From Chamaecyparis obtusa (lineage: Eukaryota; Streptophyta; Pinopsida; Cupressales; Cupressaceae), in NCBI GenBank assembly GCA_027943335.1, contig BSBK01001162.1, positions 2,036,001-2,100,000 on the forward strand: a DNA stretch of 64,000 nucleotides. The letters are read 5' to 3'. Each line of letters begins with the position of its first letter. The first letter of the stretch is position 1. The notes below the pieces were generated by a model that was not told where the DNA came from, ran no database searches, and saw only the letters and a list, made by a program, of their open reading frames with translations. Shown one piece after another: positions 23,842 through 36,487 of the stretch. Both the position numbers and the translations under genes were made by a program.

Positions 23842-26754
23842 CAACCTTAAAACCTTTTCAGCAACTAATCTTAATAATCATATTTAAGCATTCAACCAAT
23901 CATAGCAGTATGCATATGAAAATCATAAAATAATATGAAAAATATTCAATCACACATTAACAACAATATTTAACATGGAAACCCAATTTTGGTAAAAACC
24001 ACTATGGGAATTATCACCCACAAAATAATTCACTTTCTGAAGTGAGCTTGGTTAACAACCAACCCTGTTAAAGGTTACAAAACACATTTGTTAGATGTGA
24101 CCTTGTTAGGGGATTTTCACCAAAGATCAACTAGATCTATCACCCTATCATGAGTGACCTTATTAGAGGACTTTAGAACATTCATTAGAATGACACCTTA
24201 CAAAGAATTTAGAAATAAGACTGTTTAATCCACTCTATTAAGATTTTTTCTGCTATAATGGTTAGAAAGTAATAGTAAAATGACTTGATAAAATATGAAA
24301 CTACCTTTTCTTGTTCAGATCTCCTTTCTACTCATTTGTCTTCTTCAAACTCTTCTTTTCTAGATGAACAACACTTACTCTTCACCTCATCACTTCCTTC
24401 ACTTGATTGAAACTTTTCTTCAACTTTGTTATGCTAAGTGTACCCTTTTGTACTAATTCAGCTATCTATTCTAGCTGTTAGTAAATCATCAATATTACCA
24501 TCTTGATCATCCTTTATATAGACATTTTTTGTTGCTTAATCCTATTCATTAGGGTTTCCTTGAATTAATCTGATCCATTTGATCAAATCTCAATTCAAAT
24601 TCAATGTGTCCATAGCTTAGTAAAACCTTTTATAAATCTTGCTAGCTGTAACTTCACCTTGGAACTTGAAATTTTATTGGATCTCAAACCAATCATTAAA
24701 TCTTTACTATTTATTTGTACCTAATGTTTTTGATCTGTTGATTTTATTAACTAACTTTTTTCCTTCCTTAGAATCTTCTAGATCAATCTAGATTATCACT
24801 CGATGTCATCTTTTAATTGATTTCTTGTTTAATTGACCAACTTCATCTTCTCAGTTAAGTCTACCTTCTTGGATATCATTTACTCGGTTAACATCTTCCT
24901 TGGTTATCAACTTCTTAGTTAATTTATATCTTTACTTACCGATAACCATTCCCAGGATGGTAGCACATATTGATTCCTTGTCTTTTCATTTCACAACTTC
25001 AATCCTTTATAACCGACCAACATAGCTTACTTGTGCATCAGTCTAACACTTCATCAAATCATGTAAAATAATAAAATCAATATTACCTTGTGGTGCAAGA
25101 GCACCTAGACATAAGGATATTTTAATTATTTAATATAAATCCATATTTTTGGATGTGGTATTCCATCTAATGGAATCAATTGTAATGCCTAAGGGCAATA
25201 AAATTGTGAATTTGTCATTTAGTTGTCATTCAAGACCTAGATTGGTCAAAAGGTCAAATTTGTATAAAAAGCCATGAAAAGGCTAAAAATCATGTAAACG
25301 GTCTTAAATAGGTTATTTGGACATGTCTAGGGTGTTTTTACAAAGTGTGGAATCATTTTTATTAAGTGTCATAAAAGTTGTCAAAATGCATAAAAGTTAT
25401 AAAGCATGAAACAATGCAAAAAGGCATTAAAAATTGTCAAAGGAAGATGAAAGGTCATAAGGGTAGTTGAGTGGTTTATAACTACCTAAATATGTATAAA
25501 TATGATGTATTGGTTGAGCCAAATCAGATTTGAGACAATAGAGAAAGGGGAGAGCAGTTTGGAGCAATTAAGTGAGTTTGAATCTCTCATTTTGATTGGT
25601 GGTTTTTTGTTAAGTGGCTGTTTCCATGCCTTGTATGACCATGTATAGCATGGAAACCCTATATATTTATAATGGTTAGATAGTAGAATGAATCCTCTTT
25701 CTTATTCTTTTGGTTTGATCAATTTTTATTAACTTTGGAGGAAGTTATGAGGTTTTTGGTGAAAGATAGTATTTGCAGATTCAGGATTTTTGAGAACACT
25801 CATATTGAAATGCGTGGTAAAAACACATATATAATATTTAAGAATTATAATTATATTAATCAGAAATATATTTTAGTAATCTTTCATTTCCTTTTGTTTT
25901 GGTTTAATTTTATGATGATTTGTGTAATCTATGATGTTTTTAATGAAGACTGGTTTTAAACCCTCTTCAATGGAGTTGCAGGCAAAGAGTTGTGATGGTA
26001 TAATGATTTATAGATTGGAAAAATAAATGGATTACATATTTGGAAACTAGAATCAGTAAAAATTATTTTGGAATTGGTTTGGTTTCATTTGGTTATGTAT
26101 TGTGAAAGTTATATGATGCCCTAGGCGGATTGGGAAAATGAACTTTCTGTTTAATGACAGAAAATGGGTCTCCGTATAGAGATAATAAATTTTTACCTAA
26201 TCGTTGGATCCTTCTAATTTTGATATATGTTGTTTTATCCTAATTTTCCACAAACTCACCAAAGGGATTTTGATGATATGTCTCAGAACAAAATTTACAG
26301 ATGCCTGAGTGCTAATCTATAAAACATGGCAGTGTGGACAACAAGTTTTGACAATGAATTATTTTGCTTTCTAATCAATGATGGGTTTGATCTTGTGAGA
26401 TTCCTGTAATAAATTGTTCTTAGAATGAAATTAAGATTGGATCAGATGGATCCTATTATGTTTAAGTGTGTTGAAGGATGCTCTGCATCACCTTGTCATA
26501 AACTAATTCAACAATTTCCCATTTAAGCTCACATACTTAACATCACTTCTTCATTTCATCTTTTGTCTTTACCAACCATTTCTTTACATAACATAACATA
26601 TTTCAGATTGATATGGAATCTTGCATAAATCAGTAAGTCAATAGGCTTGACATCAATGACAAGATAACAACTAATCCAATACTTCTACATACCTTTCATT
26701 GCTTGGTTACTCACTTTGTTCATCATTAGAATCTCAATATCATTTGTGGTAACA
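23842..26754 (-). repeat. Copia 3' LTR, interrupted by a solo LTR
   Basis: On the minus strand the LTR starts TGTTACCACAAATG at 26754, just past a polypurine tract, and runs to about 23842. Its outer end is missing or replaced there. Positions 25091-26490 are an inserted solo LTR, so this LTR is the two parts 23842-25090 and 26491-26754. The piece at 14938-15241 is another copy of its outer end. Confidence 0.6.
25091..26490. repeat. Solo LTR with CCTTG target duplication
   Basis: About 1400 bp beginning TGGTGCA and ending TGCATCA, so the termini are TG...CA and nearly inverted. CCTTG occurs on both sides (25086-25090 and 26491-26495). There is no internal retroelement sequence. The result is what LTR-LTR recombination leaves. 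The open frame at 25735-25959 inside has no recognisable domain. Confidence 0.8.
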
Positions 26755-27170
26755 ATCTCCCCATTTGGCATTGATGGAAACACATTTTATATATCTTATG
26801 TAACACATCTCTCATCTAAAATATACCTCTTGATTGTCTTAATTCTTCTCCTTTAATAATTTTCTCTCGCTTTATTCTTACATAGTTATCTCTCCTCATT
26901 AATATCTCTTCATTCATCTTTCCCCCTTATTCATATCTCTCATATAGGTATCTCTCCCCATTTGACAACAATGCCAAAGGTAATTGAAAAACCTTAATCT
27001 AAAACTAACTATCCTTGTAGTTGTACCTTGTACCTTTCTTGTACCAATTACTTCTATTTCCTCATATCTTTCTCACAACTTTTGGTTTCTCATAAAGACT
27101 AAACATCTAAATCAACTCACAAATAGATAATTTGATAAAGCATGAATTGATGCAACCTTCATATTTTTCT
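26755..27170 (-). other. Copia 3' untranslated part with polypurine tract
   Basis: The minus strand reads AAATGGGGAGAT directly before the LTR at 26754. Upstream there are repeated GGAGAGAT phrases, much as in the first element at 3119-3358. No coding signal. Confidence 0.65.
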
Positions 27171-27179
27171 AATGAACAT

Positions 27180-27735
27180 TAGATATGGGAATGACCCCTA
27201 CTTTAGCTCTTAGGTACTCAAAAGTATCCTTAGGCAATGGCTTTATGAATATATTAGCAATCTGTTTCTTGGACTTTGCATATTATAGTTTTACTTATTT
27301 TTCCTGTACCTATTCTCTCAAATAATGATACTTGATTGATATATGCTTTTTCTTTGAGTGCATCAATGGATTCTTTTAAATGTTTATAGTGCTTGTATTA
27401 TCACATTAGATTGTCACAGGACCATCTATTTCCTCTTGTATCCCTTCAAGTAGTTGTTTTATCCAAACAATGTTAGAACAATTGATTGCAGCAACAACAT
27501 ATTATGCCTCAGCAGTTGACTGAGAAATGCAACTTTTCTTTTTACTTATCCATGTCACTAATCTTTCTCCTAAGAAGAAATCTCCACTTGTACTTTTCCA
27601 TTCATCCACATTACCTACCAAATCAACATTAGTATACACTTTCAATTCAAAATCCCCATATTTTTTGTACCATAATCTATAGTCCTCAGTTCCTTTCAGA
27701 TATCTAAATATTCTCTTCAAAACAATCATGTGTCT
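27180..27735 (-). pseudogene. Copia RNase H remnant
   Basis: The 75-codon frame at 27502-27729 carries copia RNase H signatures: LKGTEDYRLWY, then YTNVDLVGNVDEWKSTSG (canonical DADWAGD..DRKSTSG, the first Asp replaced by Asn) and WISKKKSCISQSTAEA. Past 27502 the reading continues with stops through ANIFIKPLPKDTFEYLR near 27200, the usual C-terminus of copia polyproteins. The enzyme would cut RNA in RNA-DNA hybrids, but the lost Asp and stops make it dead. Confidence 0.85.
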
Positions 27736-28760
27736 CTTTAGGATTAGAAGAAAATATCACCACAATACCAACAACATGAGAAATATATGGCCTACTATGA
27801 ACAACATATTATAGCTTACCAATCATGGATCTATACAGAGTTTCATTCACCTCAGTAGAGTCATCTTCTTTTGACAATTTGCATCCAGTAATCAATGATG
27901 TACCAACCGGTCTTGAGTCTTTCATCCCAAAAAAAATTTAGGATCTCTTTGATGTATTCTATTTGTATTATGTATATGCCATCCTTGATCTATTAAATTT
28001 TCAATCCAATGAAGAATTTGATCTCTCCAATAATTGATATTTCAAATTCCTTCCTCATTTCATCAAAAAATGATCTACACATGGACTTATTTCCTCCAAA
28101 TATGATATCATCAACAAATATTTCATCTATTAATATGTTATCTTCAGATTCACTTTTCAAGTACACATTACTGTTATCACTAATTCTAATGAAACCTATT
28201 CTCATTAGATATGAGTGGAGTCTTTCATACCATGCTCGAGGTGCCTATTTCAAATCATATAGTGCTTTGTGTAGTTCACATACCATATTTTTCTAACTTT
28301 TGTCAACAAATCCTTCTAGTTGCTCAATGTACACTTCTTCCAGTATTCCATTAAAAAATGTAGACTTTACTTCTATTTGATAAACCTTGAAACCTTTATA
28401 AGTTGGGTATGCAAGTAGAATTCTCACACCTTGTAATCTAGCAACATGGTAAAATGTCTCACTATAGTCAATACCTTCTTCCTGAGCATATCCTTTGCAT
28501 ACTAGTCTGGCTTTATTCCTTATCACATCTCCATCCTCATTTAGTTTATTTCTAAAAATCTACTTTGTACCAACAACATTTTTATCCTTAGGTCTCAATA
28601 CCAGTGACCAAGTATTGTTCTTTTCAATCTGATCAATCTCTTCTTTAATTACATTAACCCAATCTTCATTTTCAAGTGCATCATTGACTAATCTAGGCTC
28701 AAATTCAGAAATCAAACATGTATTATCTCTCAACTTACTTCTTGTCATGACTCCTGCATT
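27736..28760 (-). pseudogene. Copia reverse transcriptase remnant
   Basis: Fragments on the minus strand in pol order: 28748-28560 (ENEDWVNVIKEEIDQIEKNNTW, the start of the RT domain), 28526-28293 (NKARLVCKGYAQEEGIDY, GFKVYQIEVKSTFFNG) and 28205-27993 (FVDDIIFGG, the YVDD-type catalytic motif). QIEVKS differs from the usual QMDVKS at an Asp important for catalysis. Frame breaks separate the pieces. Confidence 0.88.
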
Positions 28761-29238
28761 CTTATCTCCAATTATTTGAGTCAGTGAGTGATTCCTTCTG
28801 ACATACTTTGCTAGTACTAGCTCGGTTATCTGTTCTTCAACATTTTCTTCTTTTGGTGGGGGTTCAACTGGTTCCTCGGTTTCTTCTTTCTATTTGGGTA
28901 AAGTACCAGAAACTCCTTCTTGTACATATAAATCTTTGATAATATGTTGATTCCTTTTTTCTATCTCCTTCATTTTAATCCACAAACTCATCAATCTTTA
29001 CATTTTCACTTTCCACAATTTTTTTAGTAGCCTTATTTAGATATTTATAAGCTTTTCTCTTTGTGTCTAATATCTTAGGAGTATACCTTCATCTCCTTTA
29101 GAATCAAAATTTCTATTCCTAGCATCTTTCAGAATGTAACACCTACTTCCAAAGATTTTAAAGTAGCTATCATTAGGTGTATGCCCATACAGAGCTCATA
29201 GGGAGTTTTATTTGTACCTTTTTTCAGTTGTATTCGAT
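28761..29238 (-). other. Copia integrase C-terminal region, eroded
   Basis: Lies between integrase core and reverse transcriptase where the integrase C-terminal region belongs. Too broken to read as one frame; only short Lys/Glu-rich bits remain. Confidence 0.5.
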
Positions 29239-29760
29239 TCAAGGTGTTTCAGCTATGCCATTCCATTGTGGAGTTCTCGATGCAGAGGCTTGTCTTTTGA
29301 TTCCATTTTCATTGCAGAAGACAATAAATTCATCAAAGATAAATTCACCTCCTCTATCTGATCTCAAACACTTCAGTTGCTTACCTATTTCCTTCTCAAC
29401 TCTTGCCTTGTACCATTTAAACATTTGGAATGCATCAAAATTTTCTTTTAGAAATATTACAAACATCATCCTTGAATAGTCATCAACAAACAAAATGAAA
29501 TACAGATCACCATAATAACTTTTTACTCTCATAGGGCCACTGAGATCAATATGAAATAACTCTAATATATCATTAGATGAGTAAGACTTGCATGAAAAAC
29601 TTAATTTTGTCATCTTACTGATCTGACATTCCTTACACATAACTTTATCTAGTTTTCTCAATCTTGGTAAACCTCTAACTCTTTTCTCCTTACTAACCTT
29701 AATCATGTTTTCAAAATTCACATGAAAGAATCTTTTATGTCATAACCAAGCATCTTCACT
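29239..29760 (-). pseudogene. Copia integrase remnant
   Basis: The 160-codon frame holds the Cys part of the His-Cys zinc module (MCKECQISKMTKLSF), then the core: HIDLSGPM, VDDYSRMMFV and LRSDRGGEF, with SASRTPQWNGIAE where copia integrases carry the last catalytic acid (usually PQQNGVAE). It would join element DNA into the chromosome. The frame ends just past that motif and the upstream part is broken. Confidence 0.9.
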
Positions 29761-29997
29761 TGTTGCAAAAAGACACATATTTGCATTAGAATTTAGATAA
29801 AATAAGTTGCCTTTGGATTGTTCACTGGTGCCAATCAAATCTCCAGCAACATCATAAATTTTTACCTTTCAGTTATGAAATTTCAGTCGATGACATGTGT
29901 TATTCAGTTATGCCACACTCAATAGGTTGTAATTTAGTCCTTGAACCCAATAAGCATTATCACACTTAATCTTTTGATTTAGGATAATGGACCCCTT

Positions 29998-30410
29998 TCA
30001 TTTTATAGAACATGGAGCATCATTTCCTACTCTAACAAATCCCCCATCATATTCTTCTTTGTTTTCAAATTTATCAATATCACTAGCCATATGATGTGAA
30101 CAACGATTGTCAATAATCCATGGATCAATTTTACTAATTTGAGAAATAAGGGCTTTTTCATCTTCATACCTTTTTTCTTTTGTCTCATCCTTTATAGCAA
30201 CATAAACTACTTCATCACCTTCATTTGTGTCATCAAATTCATTGTCAATTAGTCCTTCCTCAACAAGGTATAATGATTTATTTCTTTTATCCTTGTAGTC
30301 TCTAAATCTTTTGTATCGGTTCTCCTTTTTTATCTTCTTCTCATTCATGTCATTATCAGGACACCTAGATGCAATATGACCTATCTTTTTATAGTTAAAA
30401 TATTTTAGAG
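29998..30410 (-). pseudogene. Copia nucleocapsid and protease remnant
   Basis: At about 30355-30410 the minus strand reads YFNYKKIGHIASRCP, a zinc knuckle in which two Cys have become Tyr. Downstream the frame has WIIDNRCSHHMASD. In active copia proteases this is WIIDSGCSHHM, with Asp-Ser-Gly at the catalytic site, and here Ser-Gly is Asn-Arg. Both parts are therefore inactive. Confidence 0.82.
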
Positions 30411-30572
30411 ATAATTTATCTTTATACTTTCCTTTTCCTCTTGGTAACCTCTATGTTAGAAGTGCTTCCAATTCTTCTTATTTTTTTTCCTTGGATATAT
30501 ATTGTCATAGTCACTTCCCCCTAAGCTATAGTGAATGTCTCTTTCTCTTCTTGAACTACCAATGATTAAAGA

Positions 30573-31139
30573 TTATTTGAAAGCAGTTTCTATCTTAGGT
30601 AAACTATTATCAAAGTTACTAATCTCAAATGTAGTCAGCTTACCGATCAAAGTATCAAGAGTAACAACATTACCAGGTATGGATCTCAATTCTTGAATAG
30701 TAGAGACTCTATTAGCATATCTAGGTAAGAGATTTATAAGATTTTTTCTTACCACATTTTCATTTATTATTCTACCAGTACCTTTAATAGTACTAACCAC
30801 TTCCTTGATTCTGAAACTGTATTGTGCAATGTTTTCATCGTCTTTCATTTTCATCTCATTAAATTTTCCTCTAAGACTATCAACATTTTTCTTTGGTACA
30901 TGTATATCACCTCCATAAACAAGTGCAAGTTTATCTCACATTTCTTTCATTGTAGTGTACTCCTTTATGTCATTAAACTCAACATTAGTCTGGGATGAAG
31001 AAACCTCAATCATTACCGAGTTGTGTTCCTTCTTTTCTCTCATCTGATCAAGTTTCATAGGACCAGGAGTTGGTAGAGTGTAGTTATTTTCCAAGTAGTA
31101 GAGTGTAGAATCTCTAATTCTAGATAGGTGTAACTTCAT
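30573..31139 (-). pseudogene. Copia gag remnant
   Basis: Frames at 31139-30936 and 30854-30573 carry copia gag (UBN2-like) features: YYLENNY, then DDENIAQYSFRIKEVVSTI, LINLLPRYANRV and LDTLIGKLTTFE. The gag normally forms the virus-like particle. Its N-terminus and the 5' LTR are missing, with the gypsy LTR beginning close by. Confidence 0.8.
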
Positions 31140-31223
31140 CCTTCTTTTCCATGTAGAAAAATTCTCCTTGTTTAACTTCGTTACTTCTCTCTGTAATTAC
31201 CTAAAATTGGACAAGATTAATCA

Positions 31224-32064
31224 TGTGAGAAATCAAGGCAAAATCAAGGCAATTAAATCAAATCAAGAATTTATCAAATCAAAATTCAAATCCAGCCTGA
31301 AATCAATTTAATTAAAAATCAAAAGTCATAAATTTAATTTAAATTGAATAAATCATGATAAATCAATTAATTATGCAATTAATCTAATTAATTTCATAGT
31401 TCAATTAAATCAAATCAACCCATTCAAGGGGTACACATGGCTAAAGATTTTAATTAAAATCAATTAATTAAATCCTATTTTCCCTCAACCACCAAATGGG
31501 AGGAAAATTCATCAGCCAATAGGATTTAAGGATTGACCTCACATGGATCAAGCCTAAATTGAATCTCAATCACTCACTTAGAGAATGCATCTTGTCCACT
31601 CATTTTGTCCTTTGGTCCCAAGCTTTGAGGAAAAAATATTTAAATGGTCTCCAAATGTGGAACCATGGACTTAACCCTCACCTAATAATGATCAAATCAA
31701 CCACACCCCCTACCCTTGCCAAAATTTATAAAAGAAAGGCATAATTGAATCAATAATCATCCACAAAATCTAAGAATAGCATCAAACCTCTTGCAATTTA
31801 TAGCTAGAAAGGCAAATTTAGAGCTAAATAGGTGTAATTTCATTTGGAATTAATTTTTTAGCATTGTGTATCATTCATTCTCATTTTAGGATTGTCACTA
31901 ATGGAAGCTTGTTGAGAGCTTTGCATTAGCATCCCTAAATAGAGATCCATAGAGTGCTTAATTGTTCTTTATTTGCTTAAATAGCTTAATCTTTGTGGTA
32001 ATTTGGTTGATTTATTCATTTATTAGCAATACTAACCCTATGAAGGTACTTTTCCTAATACACA
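31224..32064 (+). repeat. Probable 5' LTR of a gypsy element
   Basis: The end is well supported: CTAATACACA at 32064 is followed within three bases by a primer site. The start at 31224 (TGTG, pairing with the CACA end) is my best guess. A TATA-like TTATAAAAG lies at about 31727. The matching 3' LTR is not in the window. Confidence 0.55.
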
Positions 32065-32067
32065 AAA

Positions 32068-32085
32068 TGACGCCCACCATGGGGC
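32068..32085 (+). promoter_or_regulatory. Gypsy primer-binding site
   Basis: TGACGCCCACCATGGGGC is two changes away from the TGGCGCCCACCGTGGGGC type found after the 5' LTR of many plant gypsy elements. Confidence 0.65.
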
Positions 32086-34109
32086 CTTAGGCCTCATAAA
32101 TTTATAAATTTGGAGAAATTGATTTTTTCTAGAAAATCTTATTTTTACTCTTTGTTTTGCAGATTTAAAAGCACGTTTGAGGCATTCTCCAGCGTGTACA
32201 CCAGTTTCTCTAGTGTTTTTAAGGTCTGAAAAAACACTTCTATGGAAAAGTTCTACGCATTTACATGGAGTTTCAATGCTTTTGAATCCTTCTGTTTCTG
32301 CCTTATTTCTTTCAGCACGTATACCCTGACTCCCTAGCGCGTTCAATTGATTCTCCAACATGTTTAATACTTCCTTTTTACACCTTTTCTTAGTTTATTA
32401 TCTCTTTCAATTTATGTTCCTGCGCTTTTAATAATTTTCTGCAACACATTTAATTTGTTTAACATTACTTTCAATCATTTTAATAGCGCTTTTAATAGAT
32501 TCTGTTGCGCTTTCAATTAAATTGAGAATTGACAGAATTTAACTTGCAGAAAATGATTTCTCTGTGTCTGCAAGATGACTGGTCATAAAAAAACAAAAAA
32601 ACTAGAGACCTAATTTAACAGCAAAAGGAAAGCTTTGACTAAACGAATTAAGGAGGAGAACATTGCACACATCAAGCTAGTTTTAGAGAATTCTCAACAA
32701 GAAAATGAGGTATATGAACAATACTTGAAAGTTGTAGAAACTTATAAATCAAAATTCATATCATTAAATTGGATTTACTTGCCTTAATCATTTTTTATCA
32801 AAATTCGATAAATAAGGCTTAAGTTCAAGTTTATTCTCATTTTTCTTCATTTTGGTTGGTTGTGTTAACTAATTTGTTGGAGGAGAAGCAAATGGAAAGG
32901 AACGATCACCACTAGGTGAGCATAAAAATGAAAAATTCATCAAAAATGCCCCTAGCCTTAGTTAGCTTCAAAACAAGGTAAGGCTAAAACTTGGTTGATT
33001 GTTGCTTAAATTGTGGCCTTGTCAATTTCAAAATCTAGTAATTAAAGAAGCCTATTATTGTTTGATGGATTTGATACTAGGCCTATGCTCTTCACTTTCT
33101 AAGTGAATCAACATGCCAAAAATATCATGTTCCTTGATTAAAAGAAAGGCTAAGTAAATCAAGCACTAAATTTGAACAACCCCTTGTTTGTGGAAAAGAG
33201 TAGAAATACTCAATTCCCATTAGTTAGTGGGTTTGGTAATTGAACCTTGTTAAAAGTGTTTGGGAATTGACAAATAGATACCTGGATATGCTCTTCACCT
33301 TTTGGTGAATCAAACTCCAAAAACCTATCTCTTTATTCCACTTTATTGCTTTCAAAATGAACATGCTGGATCTATAGTGGGCTTGCCTCCCAAGATTTGC
33401 CTTACTAAGGCTGGTGAGAGGGACAGCCCAAAGTGGGATACATTTTATTTTTCCATGAAAATACAACCCACTAAAAAAATGAAATGCATGCATCCTTAGT
33501 GGGGTGTGTGACAAAAGGATATTAAGCTTTTCGAACTTCCTAGAGTAGTCCTTCGGGATTGCGCAAAACTCTGACATACCGGTGGTGGGAACCCTCCTAA
33601 TTTTGGAAGATGAAAACTTAATGTCCATTTTGAATGGAATCTTGATTAAATACCTTGTTAAAATAGAAAAGCTACCTTCTAGAGCCATCTTTACAAACCA
33701 ACTTGTGAACAAGGTAGATTGCTTGAAGTATCTTTTTGTGCAAAAACTCGTGATAACGTCCTTACAAATTCAAACACTTTTTGTGTAGAGGGTTAAAAAG
33801 AACAAGTGTATTTATGATTTCTTTGTTTGAAAAATACATACAACAAGTAAGAGATATCTATTTTAAAATTCATCTTATATTTTTAAATCTCTTCATAAAA
33901 GGAAACAATTACCAATTTGGGGAAAACAATTCAAAATCAAATCTTGTTGGATGTCGGTTTCTACACACTCTCATAAACTCAAACTATCTTTACAAGAAGA
34001 TGACACTTGCATTTCAAAAGAGGTCCCTGAATTTGAATAGCAAATCTCTTTCAACAATCACAACCAAGGGGGTAGTCTCCCAAATCTGTTTGAGAAGAGA
34101 ATTGAATCA
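32086..34109 (+). other. Gypsy leader region
   Basis: About 2 kb between primer site and gag start. Short open frames on both strands (such as 33224-33712 minus) show no domain. Long leaders are common in plant gypsy elements. Confidence 0.5.
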
Positions 34110-35821
34110 ATGGATAGAAACTCCACTTTTCATGATTATCATCATGGAGGAAACAATGACAATATCAATAATGTCAACCAAGGGCCTAAGGAAAAACTTG
34201 AAGAAAGAGCTAATCGAGCGGCTCAAGACAATGAATTTCTTGAAGTCGTGGATAAACTAATAGATAGAGATAGGGAGAAATTTTTCCTAAACCTAGCCCA
34301 AGTAGGGGTAAAGCTTCCACATGATTATGATGTGGACCAACTTAAGAAAAACCAAGAAGATGAAAATCTAATGAGTGCTATGACTAAACAATTGAAAATG
34401 TTCCAAGCATGGATTGATCTAATGAAAAAGTTCACTGAACCTAAGCCATTCTCTATCGAGGCCTTGTGCCCATTCCCTTTTGTTCAAAGCTTGGTTATGG
34501 CACCTTTTCTGATCAATGTAGTCCTTCCTAAGTACAAAAAATACATGGGCAAATCAGATCCACAAGACCACCTTAGAGAGTTTTGCACTCTAAGCATCAA
34601 ATTTATGCATGATACCACATACTTAATGATAAATTTTCCAAGTTTAGGACGTCAAGCCATGGAATGGTTCTCCAAACTTCCACAAGGGATAAAGACTTTC
34701 GAGGAGTTAGCCTCCAAATTTGTAATCCATTACTCTTACAACATCAAACACTAGATTACCATGCTCAACTTATGTGACACTAAATAAAGAGATGGTGAAT
34801 ATTTTCTAGGGTTCCTTCAAATGTGGAGGACAATTTTTGCAAGATATCCATGACTTATCCTGGAAAAAGAGAAAATGGAAATATTCATGAATAACTTAAA
34901 TGTGGAGATGAACTATAGGCTCCAACTTCAATGTCCCCTACTTTTGAGAAACTTATTGAGAATGGGATTAAAATTGAAGATGTGTTGGTTAAGAGGGGAG
35001 AGATCAAATTGTTCAAAGACAATAAACCCTATACCAACACTAATAAAATCATTATGTATCTAATTATAACAATAATAAAGGAGCCAACAATCACAATGAT
35101 AAACCTAGACTATGGTTGAAAAACAATAATAAAAATCTTGTGAATGATGGAGTTGTGGAAGCACACAACTTAAAGGCTACCCTTTAATTTATCAAGTGGA
35201 GAAATTTTGACATATAATTTGAATCAAACAAACAATGCTCCTTTCAATAATACCAATTCTAACAACAACAATAACAATGCTAACAATAATCCCTTTAATA
35301 ACTCTAATGTCAACAAGCCTAAGCCTTTCTTTCCCACATATCAAAAGAGAAAATTCACCTTTTTAGGTGAACCATTGGAAAATGCATTAAGGACTTTGGT
35401 GGCTAACAAAATCAATACCTTACCTAAGTTAAGGCCATATGAACCCCAAGTTAAACCAAATTGGTGGAATGATTCTCACCATTATGACTACCATCATAAT
35501 AAGGGACATAGAACTAATGAATGCATGAAATTGAAACATCTGGTCTAAGACCTAATTGATGATGAGACGATAAAGGTGGAAGGGCCTCAAAATAATGAGG
35601 ATCATACAGCCTTCAAAAACCCTTTCCTAAATCATGATAAGGGTGAGTCATCAAACACCAATCAAAACAAAAAAAGAGGTAATGAGAAGGTCAATTTTGC
35701 TCACATTTATGATAACACCATTAATGCTTTAAGTGGTGATGAAAACACCATAAATGTTATTGTGGTCAAAGAGAAGCCAAGGGAAGCAACATCTAATGTT
35801 GTAACTAGGGGGCAAGCATAA
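34110..35821 (+). pseudogene. Gypsy gag remnant
   Basis: The ATG at 34110 opens 214 codons. The N-terminal part is charged. Then come typical plant gypsy gag phrases (QDHLREFCTL, GRQAMEWFSKLPQGIKTFEELASKFV). After a stop at 34752-34754, fragments continue with frame changes (34931-35119, 35207-35548, 35576-35821). They include an Asn-rich linker and YDYHHNKGHRTNEC, a knuckle-like CX2HX3GHXTXXC motif with its first Cys now Tyr. The gag would form the particle shell, but this copy is broken. Confidence 0.85.
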
Positions 35822-36049
35822 AAAATTATTCTACCTAGAAATGCCCCAAGGATTGTCCAACCAAATCAAACTTCATCCTCATCTTCAAAACAATATAATT
35901 TAGAAACTAATGTACTTCTAAATTTAGATGTGGATAAATTTCAAAACATGGTAGGACATCTTGTTGCACCCCATTGTCTATCCTTTTTAGAACAAGATGA
36001 TATGTCTCTAAACCACCCACAAAATCTGCCCTTGCATATAGAGGTCCTA

Positions 36050-36487
36050 ATCCACAAGCATAGAGTGAAAAGAGTCCTCATTGATGGATGATTCAGCTTG
36101 AATATTTGTACCCTAAACTTGGTAAAGGCCTTAGGATTTTTTGAGGAGGCTATAGATCCAAAGAAAAAGATAACCATAAAAGCCTATGATGATGAAGAAA
36201 GAGCTTCCAAAGGGGTCATAGTACTTCCTATCAGAGTTGGTCCAATGCAAAAAGAGATCATTTGCCAAGTCCTAGACCTAAATTTGAATTACAATATTCT
36301 ATTAGGTAGGCCATGGATCCATGAAATGCAAGCCATACCCTCCACTTACCATCAATGTCTCAAATTCCCCTATCTAGGACAAGAAGTCATGGTAAGCGGA
36401 GACTCAATTCCCTTTCAATATTGTAATAACATGAAGCCTATCAATGATTCCTTAGTCCCACATAATGCAAAAGGGTCAATTTCTTAA
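36050..36487 (+). pseudogene. Gypsy aspartic protease remnant
   Basis: Reads RVLIDG, then a stop codon (36088-36090), then FSLNICTLNLVKALG and later YNILLGRPWIHEM. The active-site loop Asp-Gly is followed by a stop where gypsy elements usually have Gly-(Ala/Ser). The C-terminal LLGRPW motif is intact. This retroviral-type pepsin-like protease would mature Gag-Pol but is inactive here. Confidence 0.85.

Noticed and set aside
25735..25959. 74-codon frame in the solo LTR
   Set aside because: AT-rich, no domain; LTRs rarely code protein.
33224..33712. 162-codon minus-strand frame in the gypsy leader
   Set aside because: No recognisable domain and position is in a leader of a + strand element; chance frame likely, though not excluded.
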